64,000 nt of DNA, from contig NIOE01000004.1 in NCBI GenBank assembly GCA_002205125.1, positions 1 through 64,000 on the forward strand, given 5' to 3'. Position numbers and translations under genes: made by a program. Below the pieces are notes generated by a model that worked only from the letters and a program-made list of their open reading frames with translations, was not told where the DNA came from and did no database searches. The stretch is from Roseateles noduli. Lineage in GTDB: Bacteria; Pseudomonadota; Gammaproteobacteria; Burkholderiales; Burkholderiaceae_C. Position 1 is the stretch's first letter. Each line of letters begins with the position of its first letter. Of this stretch, positions 19,405 to 26,334 are shown piece by piece.

Positions 19405-20028
19405 TCAAACCAGCGAGGGTGCGGGGTGACCCGCCAGGCGGCGTTGCAGGGCGACAAAGGCCTCCATGGCGTGCCACAGCGGCAGATAGCGGGATTGGTC
19501 GCCGTCGAGCGCTGCCAGCGCCAGGGCGCAGGCTTCGAGTGTGCTGCGCTGGGTGTCCGCATGGGCGCGGCGGATGGTGTAGCGCGAAGGCGGCGGCGCA
19601 TCGAGGGCGAGTCGCGGCAGCGCTTGAAGCCAAGGATTCAAGGCGAGCAGCCGGCGACTGCCGCGCCAAGTGCCGTCGAGCGCCACCAGCGTTGTCGTTG
19701 CGGCCTCCGTGGCCACCGAAGTTGTCTGATGGTTCGACGAACGTATCGGTGCCTCGCCGTGTGCCCGTGGATAGAGCAGGACAAGTCCATCGAGGGAAGG
19801 CGGTGGCTCGAAGCGCTCACCGACTCGCAACTCCACGCGCGACAGGCAACGCGCCAGCAGCGCGCCTGTCCCCTTCGGATGCCCCGCCTCGCCAACGTCC
19901 TGGAGGATGAGCAGCGCCGCGCCGTTCTCGACCCGGCGCACGCAGGCGCACCAGCAAGCGACGAGCGGCCGTCCGCATCCCTCGCAGAGGGGGCGTCGGC
20001 CGCTCAGGCCACCGTCGGTGGCGGACAT
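19405..20028 (-). CDS. DTW-domain protein, probable tRNA aminocarboxypropyltransferase
   Basis: 207-residue DTW-domain protein. Members such as E. coli TapT (YfiP) put the acp group on U47 of some tRNAs, using S-adenosylmethionine. The N-terminal zinc-type cluster has Cys15, Cys18, Cys25 and Cys27 (CEGCGRPLVACWC). The central LDGTWRGSRRLL is the DTW motif, and RYTIRRAHADTQRSTLEACALAL is the conserved C-terminal block. Start 20028 (MSATDGG) lies 7 nt after the stop of the upstream ProQ-like gene; an in-frame extension would overlap that gene. SelD follows, so two tRNA-modification-related genes share a unit. Confidence 0.85.
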   Translation of the reverse strand: MSATDGGLSGRRPLCEGCGRPLVACWCACVRRVENGAALLILQDVGEAGHPKGTGALLARCLSRVELRVGERFEPPPSLDGLVLLYPRAHGEAPIRSSNHQTTSVATEAATTTLVALDGTWRGSRRLLALNPWLQALPRLALDAPPPSRYTIRRAHADTQRSTLEACALALAALDGDQSRYLPLWHAMEAFVALQRRLAGHPAPSLV

Positions 20029-20035
20029 CGGAGGG

Positions 20036-20914
20036 TCAGCGCGGTTGGCGCGGTGGCTTGCGCCCGTCGTTCGGGCGGCCTGGGCCGTCACGGCGCGGGC
20101 GGTCGCCGCGCGGGCCTTGGCCTGGGCCACCCGGATGGCCTTCGCCTCGCGGTCCGCCGCCACGACGCTGCTCACCGCCGCGCGGCGGGCGGTCGTTGCG
20201 CTCCGGCCGCGGCGGCTGTTGCGCCTCTTCCTCCCGTGCCAGCTTCAGCTGGGCATCCAGCTGTTCCTGGCTCAGGCCCTTCAACGCGCAGAAGTTCGCC
20301 GGCGTCAGCGTGGTGCGCGAGAAGTCGCGCAGCAGCTGCGCACGCTCCTGACGGCCGCGATCCTCCTCGGCGCGACGAGCGTCGGAGATGCCGCGGCGAC
20401 GGGTCAGTTCTTCCTGGGCGGCGACTCTGTGTTCGTCGCTGAGCTCGCCGGCCGGCTGGCCGTCCAGATCGAAGCGCGTCTTGGCGCGGGTCAGCGCAAT
20501 CAGATAGCCGGTGCCGCCGGTATACCGACGCAGGAACGCCGACAGCTGAGCCTTGGTGAACTGGCCGGGTGCGCGTTGCTGGATGTCGGATTGCACGCGC
20601 AGCTTCAACGGCTTGGCGCCGCCGGCGAACAACGCGGGGAACAGGGCCTTCAGCTGCGTGGCGACCGCCTGGACATCGACTCGGCCGCCGTCGGCCGCCT
20701 TCGCCTGGCCGGGCGCGGCTTCGCTGGGAGCGGCATCGCCGGCGTCGGCGCTCGCGCCGGCCTCGTCGGAGGCCTCGACCGCTTCGGGAGCGGACGACAA
20801 CGCCTCCGACGCTGGTGCCGTCGGCGCGGCGTCAGTCGTTTCGGTGGCGGGGACCTTCTGATCGGGGAACTCGGGAGAGGTCACTTCGCCTTGCGGCGGG
20901 GTGCTGGAGGACAT
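20036..20914 (-). CDS. ProQ/FinO-family RNA chaperone
   Basis: 292 residues. An acidic Ala/Pro/Glu-rich N-terminal region (to about 75) is probably disordered. The ProQ/FinO domain at about 80-190 includes LKALFPALFAGGAKPLKLRVQSDI and FLRRYTGGTGYLIAL. A basic Arg/Gly/Pro-rich tail (RGGEQRRGGGPRGEG...) follows. FinO-domain proteins bind structured 3' ends of sRNAs and mRNAs. The ATG follows CCGAAG without a strong Shine-Dalgarno sequence. It heads the minus-strand unit with the DTW gene and selD. Whether it is a true ProQ orthologue or another FinO-type paralogue cannot be told from sequence alone. Confidence 0.85.
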   Translation of the reverse strand: MSSSTPPQGEVTSPEFPDQKVPATETTDAAPTAPASEALSSAPEAVEASDEAGASADAGDAAPSEAAPGQAKAADGGRVDVQAVATQLKALFPALFAGGAKPLKLRVQSDIQQRAPGQFTKAQLSAFLRRYTGGTGYLIALTRAKTRFDLDGQPAGELSDEHRVAAQEELTRRRGISDARRAEEDRGRQERAQLLRDFSRTTLTPANFCALKGLSQEQLDAQLKLAREEEAQQPPRPERNDRPPRGGEQRRGGGPRGEGHPGGPGQGPRGDRPRRDGPGRPNDGRKPPRQPR

Positions 20915-21000
20915 GCATCAAGCGGCGCGGGGCCGGCCTTCGGGGAAAAGGGGGGATTGTGCCCATAGCCGCGCGGGCGTGGCAATTCGCGCTGATCGAC

Positions 21001-21033
21001 GGAAGTCGTCCGTCCTGCCTGAAGACGACTTCC
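21001..21033 (-). other. Hairpin downstream of the first Cys4 small gene
   Basis: Perfect 10-bp inverted repeat GGAAGTCGTC/GACGACTTCC with a 13-nt loop, starting 9 nt after the stop of the minus-strand gene at 21043. No T-run follows in either direction, so it may protect or process the 3' end rather than terminate. Confidence 0.45.
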
Positions 21034-21042
21034 GGGATGAAA

Positions 21043-21246
21043 TCAGGTCTTCGGTTCGCAGGCGGGCTTGCAGATCAGTTCGGTCCGGCCCAGGATCCGC
21101 TTGGACTGCAGGCTGCTCGGCGGCCGATGGCGGCCGCACTTGAAGCAGGAGCGGGTCTGGCCGCTGCCCTGGAACGGCGACCCTCCCAGCTTGGAGGCAT
21201 AGCGCAAGCCGTCATCCCGAACGGCGGTGCAGGTATCTTTGCTCAT
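21043..21246 (-). CDS. Small four-cysteine (zinc-ribbon-like) protein A
   Basis: 67-residue protein of unknown function. Cys34, Cys37, Cys59 and Cys63 form CX2C-X21-CX3C, expected to bind zinc. It is clearly paralogous to the protein at 22045-22281: both have DGLRY.SK..GSPF, then SCF.CG.HRP...L.S...LG and the second Cys pair with identical spacing. The start at 21246 (MSKDTC) is the only one matching the paralogue. It is divergent from thymidine kinase. I do not recognise a named family; nucleic-acid binding is a guess. Confidence 0.75.
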   Translation of the reverse strand: MSKDTCTAVRDDGLRYASKLGGSPFQGSGQTRSCFKCGRHRPPSSLQSKRILGRTELICKPACEPKT

Positions 21247-21325
21247 GGTCTCGCTTCGCTTGGCGCTCTTGTTCGCACCGGCGGGCTCGTGTCCCGTCGG
21301 CGCATCGATTCCCTCGCCAACGATA

Positions 21326-21353
21326 GTAGGTGGGGCGTGTGACGCCCCGCTAC
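21326..21353. promoter_or_regulatory. Long inverted repeat upstream of tdk
   Basis: GGGGCGT/ACGCCCC (21332-21338 and 21342-21348, 3-nt spacer) is extended by GTAG/CTAC (21326-21329 and 21350-21353). It lies in the divergent region between the small Cys4 gene and tdk, about 95 nt before the tdk start, and could be an operator or an mRNA hairpin. Confidence 0.4.
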
Positions 21354-21447
21354 ATCGCTTGCCCGGGGGTGAAAGCACCGCCCGACGAACGGCGGCTTTT
21401 ACGCCGACAATCGCCCGCTTGCCCGGCAGCCCGGGCGTTCGAGAACC

Positions 21448-22008
21448 ATGGCCAAACTGTTTTTCCGCTACGCCGCGATGAATGCCGGCAAGTCCACCGC
21501 CCTGCTGCAGGTGGCGCACAACTACGAGGAGCGCGGCCACGCGGTGCGCCTGTTCACCGCCGGGGTCGACGACCGTTACGGCAAGGGAATGGTCACCTCG
21601 CGACTGGGGCCGCAGCGGGTGGCGGAGGTGTTCAACGGCGAGACGGACTTCCGCGCGCTGCTCACCCAGTCGCCGGGCATCGCCTGCATCCTCGTCGACG
21701 AGGCGCAGTTCCTGACGAAGGACCAGGTGTGGTCGCTGCACGAGGTCGCGCACATGCGCCACGTCCCCGTCATCTGCTACGGCCTGCGGACGGACTTCCG
21801 CGGCGAGCTGTTCACGGGGTCGGCCGCGCTGCTGGCGCTCGCCGACGAGATGGACGAGATGAAGACCATCTGCGATTGCGGCCGCAAGGCCACGATGAAC
21901 ATGCGTGTCGACGCCACCGGTCGCAAACAGACCGAAGGCGCGCAGGTCGAGATCGGCGGCAACTCCCGTTACCGCGCGGTCTGTGGACGCTGCTTCCGGG
22001 CGTCCTGA
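21448..22008 (+). CDS. tdk: Thymidine kinase (type II)
   Basis: 186-residue salvage enzyme phosphorylating thymidine to dTMP. The P-loop AAMNAGKST lies at about residues 9-17; the Walker-B-like ILVDEAQFL carries the DEAQ element with the catalytic Glu; FRGELFTGSAALLALAD and DEMDEMKTIC follow. Zinc-site cysteines are in CDCGRKATMNMR and the C-terminal VCGRCF. Length is typical of the short E. coli-like enzymes. It is flanked on both sides by minus-strand paralogous Cys4 proteins. Confidence 0.95.
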   Translation: MAKLFFRYAAMNAGKSTALLQVAHNYEERGHAVRLFTAGVDDRYGKGMVTSRLGPQRVAEVFNGETDFRALLTQSPGIACILVDEAQFLTKDQVWSLHEVAHMRHVPVICYGLRTDFRGELFTGSAALLALADEMDEMKTICDCGRKATMNMRVDATGRKQTEGAQVEIGGNSRYRAVCGRCFRAS

Positions 22009-22044
22009 GGACAGCGTGTCCCGCGGTCGCCCGGCAACCGGGGC

Positions 22045-22281
22045 TTACTTCTTCGTCAGCTGCTCTTCCAGTTCCTTGCAGGAAGGAGCGCAGACTGGCT
22101 GGGACTTGCCCAGCAGCTTGCGGGACTTCAGCAGCGCCCGGGGACGATGCTTGCCGCAGAGGAAGCACGACATGGTTGCCGCGCCAAACGAGGAGGTCGC
22201 CGCGAACGGCGAACCTGGAGCTTTAGAGCGATAGCGCAGACCATCGGCTTCGATGGTCGTCTTGGTCGTATCCTTGGCCAC
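22045..22281 (-). CDS. Small four-cysteine (zinc-ribbon-like) protein B
   Basis: 78-residue paralogue of the 21043-21246 gene, with Cys39, Cys42, Cys64 and Cys68 in the same CX2C-X21-CX3C spacing. The shared core is DGLRYRSKAPGSPF, then SCFLCGKHRPRALLKSRKLLG. It has a longer Lys/Glu-rich C-terminus (CKELEEQLTKK) than protein A. It is convergent with tdk, 36 nt from its stop. Function unknown; a zinc-binding nucleic-acid-associated protein is plausible. Confidence 0.78.
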   Translation of the reverse strand: MAKDTTKTTIEADGLRYRSKAPGSPFAATSSFGAATMSCFLCGKHRPRALLKSRKLLGKSQPVCAPSCKELEEQLTKK

Positions 22282-22451
22282 GCTGTTCCTGATCCTGATA
22301 AGAGTTTGAAATGCCGCGCCGTCCGTCCCAAGTTCCCCCCAGGGGCAGACGGCGAAACCCGTATTTTCCTATAAGCCGGGGCCTCCCCGTACCGGGGCAT
22401 CGCTAATGACCTCGCGCGAAGGTCGCCCGAATCGGTTCCAAGAGACATTCG

Positions 22452-22505
22452 CCACCCTCCGGGGGCCCGCCGTTCCGCTGCTGGCGGACCCCCATCGGAG
22501 GGTGG
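22452..22505. other. Large imperfect hairpin upstream of the GAF gene
   Basis: CCACCCTCC (22452-22460) pairs with GGAGGGTGG (22497-22505), and GGGGGCCCGCC (22461-22471) pairs with GGCGGACCCCC (22483-22493) with one mismatch; a 3-nt bulge and an 11-nt loop complete a 54-nt structure. No T-run follows on either strand. It lies in the 314-nt gene-free stretch 22282-22595, which otherwise shows only the inverted repeat at 22514-22534. Confidence 0.55.
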
Positions 22506-22513
22506 TTGGCGCG

Positions 22514-22534
22514 TTCTAGGGAAAACACCTAGAA
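22514..22534. promoter_or_regulatory. Operator-like inverted repeat before the GAF gene
   Basis: Perfect 7-bp arms TTCTAGG/CCTAGAA separated by GAAAACA. The site is 61 nt upstream of the GAF-protein start and AT-richer than its surroundings, as expected of a regulator-binding site near a promoter. Confidence 0.4.
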
Positions 22535-22595
22535 TGCCGCCGCGCCGTTTCACCGTGGCGTCAACAACAAGGACACACAGGGAGCGAGCGCAGCG

Positions 22596-23189
22596 ATGGA
22601 AAGGATCGAAGGGCTGTTTGCCGCCATGCGGGCGGCCAGTCAGGACATGGAATGGCCGGCGACCGAGGCCCGCGACAGCGGCCTGGAAGGCGGTCTGGAA
22701 AGCAGCCTGGAACACGGATTGGAAAGCGCGGGCGATCGCGCCGAGCGTTATGCGCAGGCCGTCAGCGAGGCCCTGTGCGGTTACTTCCGCAGCTCGCACG
22801 CGAGCCTCTGGCTGCTGGACGGCGAGCCGGGCGAGTACCGTCTGCGCTGCCTCGGCGCGCACGCGGTCGACGGCGCGAGCGATCAGCGCCCGGTCTGCGA
22901 GCAGCGGGCCTATCCGGGCTACTTCGACGCCTTGCTGTCGGGGGGCGTCTTCAACTGCGCCGATGCCCAGGCCGATCCCCGGCTGAGCGGGCTGGAGCCG
23001 CCGCCGACCTGGCGCGCGATGCTGGACGTGTCGGGCCAGATCAACGGCAAGACCTTCGGCGTGATCGCGCTCGGCCAGCGCGACGCCGCACGCGTCTGGA
23101 CCAAGCGCGAAGAGCTCGACCTGCGTCGCGCCACCGCCAAGGCCTGCCTCCACCTGCACGCGCTCCGGAACGAGCTCGAGACGGCCTGA
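22596..23189 (+). CDS. GAF-domain protein
   Basis: 197 residues. An N-terminal helical region contains four 4-residue repeats, SGLE-GGLE-SSLE-HGLE (residues 28-43). A GAF-like domain spans about 50-190: ALCGYFRSSHASLWLLDGEPGEYRLRCL-type strands, then YPGYFDALLSGGVFNCADAQADPRL and FGVIALGQRD. GAF domains bind small ligands or mediate dimerisation in signalling; no output domain is attached. The liv-type transporter lies 250 nt downstream in the same direction, but the gap and a separate operator argue for independent transcription. Confidence 0.75.
   Translation: MERIEGLFAAMRAASQDMEWPATEARDSGLEGGLESSLEHGLESAGDRAERYAQAVSEALCGYFRSSHASLWLLDGEPGEYRLRCLGAHAVDGASDQRPVCEQRAYPGYFDALLSGGVFNCADAQADPRLSGLEPPPTWRAMLDVSGQINGKTFGVIALGQRDAARVWTKREELDLRRATAKACLHLHALRNELETA
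22677..22724 (+). repeat. 12-bp tandem repeat inside the GAF gene
   Basis: Four consecutive 12-nt units ending in CTGGAA or TTGGAA (22677, 22689, 22701, 22713) encode the SGLE/GGLE/SSLE/HGLE repeat. The units are diverged at third positions, so this is not a very recent expansion. Confidence 0.8.
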
Positions 23190-23235
23190 TCCAGGGCGCG
23201 CCTGCCACGGCGCGCACCTGCCGACTCAACTTCGA

Positions 23236-23247
23236 CCGACCGGTCGG
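23236..23247. promoter_or_regulatory. Perfect 12-bp palindrome, TetR-type operator candidate
   Basis: CCGACCGGTCGG is a perfect palindrome about 190 nt upstream of the permease gene that opens the ABC transporter operon. GACCGACCGGTCGG-like sites are typical TetR-family operators in Proteobacteria; no TetR gene is in the window. Confidence 0.5.
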
Positions 23248-23440
23248 ATTAATCTCTTGCGAAATGTCAATGCGGCATCCACTGACGGACGGCTGAAGGC
23301 TTCCCGCTAGAGTCGGTCGCCACACGTCCCATGGACGACCAACCCCCGGGCGACGGCCTTCGGAGCGGTCGCGACGGCGCCGGCATGCATCGGCGACGCG
23401 CGGTCAACGGCCTTTGCCTGGTACCACGACAGGAGACAAG

Positions 23441-24475
23441 GTGGACGGGGCGATTGCAAGCATCCTGGTGCTGGACGGGGTGACCAACGGCGCGATCTAT
23501 GCGCTGCTGGCGCTGGCCCTGGTCCTGGTCTTCGCGGTCACGCGGGTGATCTTCATCCCTCAAGGGGAGTTCGTCGCGTTCGGCGCGCTGACCCTGGCGG
23601 GCCTGCAGCTCGGGCACACGCCGCTGACGATCCACTTCCTGATCGCGATGGCGCTGCTGGCCGCGGTCCTGGATCTGATCGCGGCCGCTCGTGCCGGACG
23701 GATCGCCGCCGAGTGGATCCCCATCGCATGGAGAGCCTTGCCGGGCGTGGCCATCGGCTTGTGCGCGCTCTGGCTGGCGCCGATGAAGCTGCCGCTGGTG
23801 GCGCAGGCGCTGCTGACGCTGGCGGTGGTGACGCCGATGGGCGGGCTGCTGTACCGGCTGGCCTACCAGTCGCTCGCGGATGCTTCGGTGCTGGTGCTGC
23901 TCATCGTCTCGGTCGGCGTGCACTTCGCGCTCACCGGCCTCGGCCTGGTGTTCTTCGGTGCCGAGGGTTCCCGCAACCCGAGCTTCTGGGACGCGAGCTA
24001 CTCGGCGGGGCCGCTGATGTTCTCGGGCCAGACGCTCATCATCGTGATGGCCTCGGCCGCGCTGATCGTCGGGTTGTGGCTGTTCTTCGAGAAGAGCCTC
24101 TACGGCAAGGCGCTGCGGGCGACCGCGGTGAACCGCCTCGGCGCGCGGCTGATGGGCATCTCCAGCGCCTCCGCTGGCCGGCTGTCGTTCACGCTGGCCG
24201 CCTTCATCGGTGCGCTGTCGGGCATCCTCATCAGCCCCACGACGACGATCTTCTACGACAGCGGCTTCCTCATCGGCCTGAAAGGCTTCGTCGCCGCCGT
24301 CTTCGCGGGCCTGTCGAGTTATCCCGGCGCCGCGCTCGGCGCGCTGCTGGTCGGACTGATCGAATCGTTCAGCTCCTTCTGGGCCAGCGCCTTCAAGGAG
24401 GTCATCGTCTTCACCTCCATCCTGCCGGTGCTGCTGTGGCGCAGCTGGCGCGACCCGCACCATGAGGAGCACTGA
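23441..24475 (+). CDS. Branched-chain amino-acid-type ABC permease (LivH-like)
   Basis: 344-residue inner-membrane permease of the BPD_transp_2 family. VLDGVTNGAIYALLALALVLVFAVTRVIFIPQGEFVAFGA is the LivH N-terminal signature (given here in outline: residues about 6-45). About eight hydrophobic segments follow, with the ATPase-contact loop AVNRLGARLMGI. GTG 23441 is chosen because AGGAG lies at 23431-23435; a TTG at 23414 is the longer alternative. It is first of three coupled transporter genes. Substrate (branched-chain amino acids, amides, aromatic acids) is not determined; no binding-protein gene is adjacent. Confidence 0.85.
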   Translation: MDGAIASILVLDGVTNGAIYALLALALVLVFAVTRVIFIPQGEFVAFGALTLAGLQLGHTPLTIHFLIAMALLAAVLDLIAAARAGRIAAEWIPIAWRALPGVAIGLCALWLAPMKLPLVAQALLTLAVVTPMGGLLYRLAYQSLADASVLVLLIVSVGVHFALTGLGLVFFGAEGSRNPSFWDASYSAGPLMFSGQTLIIVMASAALIVGLWLFFEKSLYGKALRATAVNRLGARLMGISSASAGRLSFTLAAFIGALSGILISPTTTIFYDSGFLIGLKGFVAAVFAGLSSYPGAALGALLVGLIESFSSFWASAFKEVIVFTSILPVLLWRSWRDPHHEEH

Positions 24476-24476
24476 C

Positions 24477-26333
24477 GTGGCCGCCTCCGATCCCTCCGCC
24501 GTGAAGGCCGCCGGCACGTCCGCTTCCACGGTGGCTGTTGCCCATGTCCCCAACCCGTGGTCGCGCCGCATCGTGCCGGCGCTGCTGCTGGCTGTGCTCG
24601 CGGCGCTGCCGCTTTTGCCGGTCCCCGAGTTCTGGATCACCCAGCTCAACTACATCGGCATGTTCGCGCTCGTCGCGTTGGGGCTGGTGCTGCTGACCGG
24701 CGTGGGCGGGCTGACCTCGTTCGGGCAGGCCGCCTTCGTCGGCGTCGGCGCGTACACGACGGCACTGCTGAGCGCGCGCTACGGGCTGTCGCCGTGGATC
24801 GGGCTGGCCGCGGGCCTCGCGATCACGCTGGGTATCGCGCTCGTGCTGGCCCTGATCACGCTGCGGATGTCGGGCCACTACCTGCCGCTCGCGACGATCG
24901 CCTGGGCGCTGAGCCTGAACTTCACCATCGCCAACATGGAGTCGCTCGGCAAGTACGACGGCCTGCTCGGCGTGCCGGCGATCACGCTGTTCGGCGTCAG
25001 CCTGGCCGACGGCCGTGCGATCTACTACCTGATCTGGCTGTTCGCGATCCTGGGCGCGATTGCCGTGCGCAACCTGCTGGACTCGCGCCCGGGGCGGGCG
25101 ATCCGGGCGCTCGGCGGCGCGACCATGATGGCCGAATCGATGGGGGTCTCGACCTTCCGCTACAAGGTCGTCGTCTTCCTGATCGCCGCGCTGCTGGCGT
25201 CGGTGTCGGGGTGGTTGTTCGCGCATGTCCAGCGCACGGTGAACCCGAGCCCCTTCGGCCTGAAGATGGGCATCGAGTACCTGTTCATGGCCGTCGTCGG
25301 CGGCGTCTCGAGCGTCTGGGGCGCCTTCGTCGGCGCGGGCGTGTTCAAGATCATCGAGGACCAGCTCAAGGAGCTGCTGCCCGCGCTGCTCGGCAGCAAC
25401 GGCAACTTCGAGATCATCGTGCTCGGCGTCGTGCTGGTGCTGATGCTGAAGTACGCGCCCAAGGGCCTCTGGCCGTCGCTGCAGATGGCACTGTCGCGCT
25501 GGTGGCCCGCGCGTCCCCGCGAACGGACTTGGGAGGGTGCGGCGCCGCTCGAATCTCGCGCGAAGCCGCAGGCCGGATCGGTGCTGCTGAAGGTCGACAA
25601 GCTGCGCAAGCAGTTCGGCGGACTGGTCGCCGTGAACGATGTCAGCTTCGAGCTGCGCGCCGGCGAGATCATGGGCCTGATCGGCCCGAACGGGGCCGGC
25701 AAGTCGACGACCTTCAACCTGGTCTCCGGCGTGCTGGGCGCGACCAGCGGCGAGCTGCGCTTCGCCGGCGAACCCATCACCGGCCTGCCCGCCCGCCAGA
25801 TCGCGCGTCGCGGCATGTCGCGCACCTTCCAGCACGTGAAGATGATCGCGGACATGACGGTGCTGGAGAACGTCGCGCTGGGCGGCTACCTGCGCTCGCA
25901 CAGCGGCACGGCGCGGGCGATGCTGCGGCTCGATCGCGCGGAGGAGAAGCGCCTCTTCGCCGAAGCCGAGTCGCAGTTGCGCCGCATCGGCATGCAGGAC
26001 CATCTGCATGAGCTCGCGGGGAATCTGGCGCTCGGGCCGCAGCGGCTGATGGAGATCGCGCGGGCGCTGTGCAGCGATCCGTCGCTGCTGCTGCTCGACG
26101 AGCCCGCCGCAGGCCTGCGCCACAAGGAGAAGCAGGCGCTGGCGGCGGTGCTGCGCCAGCTGCGCGCCGAAGGCATGAGCATCCTGCTGGTCGAGCACGA
26201 CATGGACTTCGTGATGGGCCTGACGGACCGCATCGTGGTGATGGAGTTCGGCACCAAGCTGATCGAGGGCACGCCCGCCGAGGTGCAGGCCAGCCCCGAG
26301 GTGCGCGCCGCCTACCTGGGAACGGAACACTGA
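24477..26333 (+). CDS. Fused LivM-type permease / LivG-type ATPase
   Basis: 618-residue fusion. The LivM-like permease (about residues 30-330) has MFALVALGLVLLTGVGGLTSFGQAAFVGVGAYT in its second segment. A short linker leads to a LivG-like ATPase (about 360-618). Walker A is GPNGAGKST, Walker B LLLLDEPAAGL, and the H-loop VEHDMDFVMGL. The ABC signature reads LALGPQR, with Pro where LivG proteins have Gln (LAYGQQR). GTG 24477 follows GAGGAG at 24464-24469; the ATG at 24462 lacks a Shine-Dalgarno sequence and lies inside the previous gene. The gene starts 1 nt after the permease stop and ends 1 nt before livF. Confidence 0.88.
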   Translation: MAASDPSAVKAAGTSASTVAVAHVPNPWSRRIVPALLLAVLAALPLLPVPEFWITQLNYIGMFALVALGLVLLTGVGGLTSFGQAAFVGVGAYTTALLSARYGLSPWIGLAAGLAITLGIALVLALITLRMSGHYLPLATIAWALSLNFTIANMESLGKYDGLLGVPAITLFGVSLADGRAIYYLIWLFAILGAIAVRNLLDSRPGRAIRALGGATMMAESMGVSTFRYKVVVFLIAALLASVSGWLFAHVQRTVNPSPFGLKMGIEYLFMAVVGGVSSVWGAFVGAGVFKIIEDQLKELLPALLGSNGNFEIIVLGVVLVLMLKYAPKGLWPSLQMALSRWWPARPRERTWEGAAPLESRAKPQAGSVLLKVDKLRKQFGGLVAVNDVSFELRAGEIMGLIGPNGAGKSTTFNLVSGVLGATSGELRFAGEPITGLPARQIARRGMSRTFQHVKMIADMTVLENVALGGYLRSHSGTARAMLRLDRAEEKRLFAEAESQLRRIGMQDHLHELAGNLALGPQRLMEIARALCSDPSLLLLDEPAAGLRHKEKQALAAVLRQLRAEGMSILLVEHDMDFVMGLTDRIVVMEFGTKLIEGTPAEVQASPEVRAAYLGTEH

Positions 26334-26334
26334 C

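Noticed and set aside
24462-26333. Frameshift or assembly join as an explanation of the LivM-LivG fusion
   Set aside because: Both halves are in one uninterrupted frame with a sensible linker and intact motifs, and such fusions occur in Burkholderiales.
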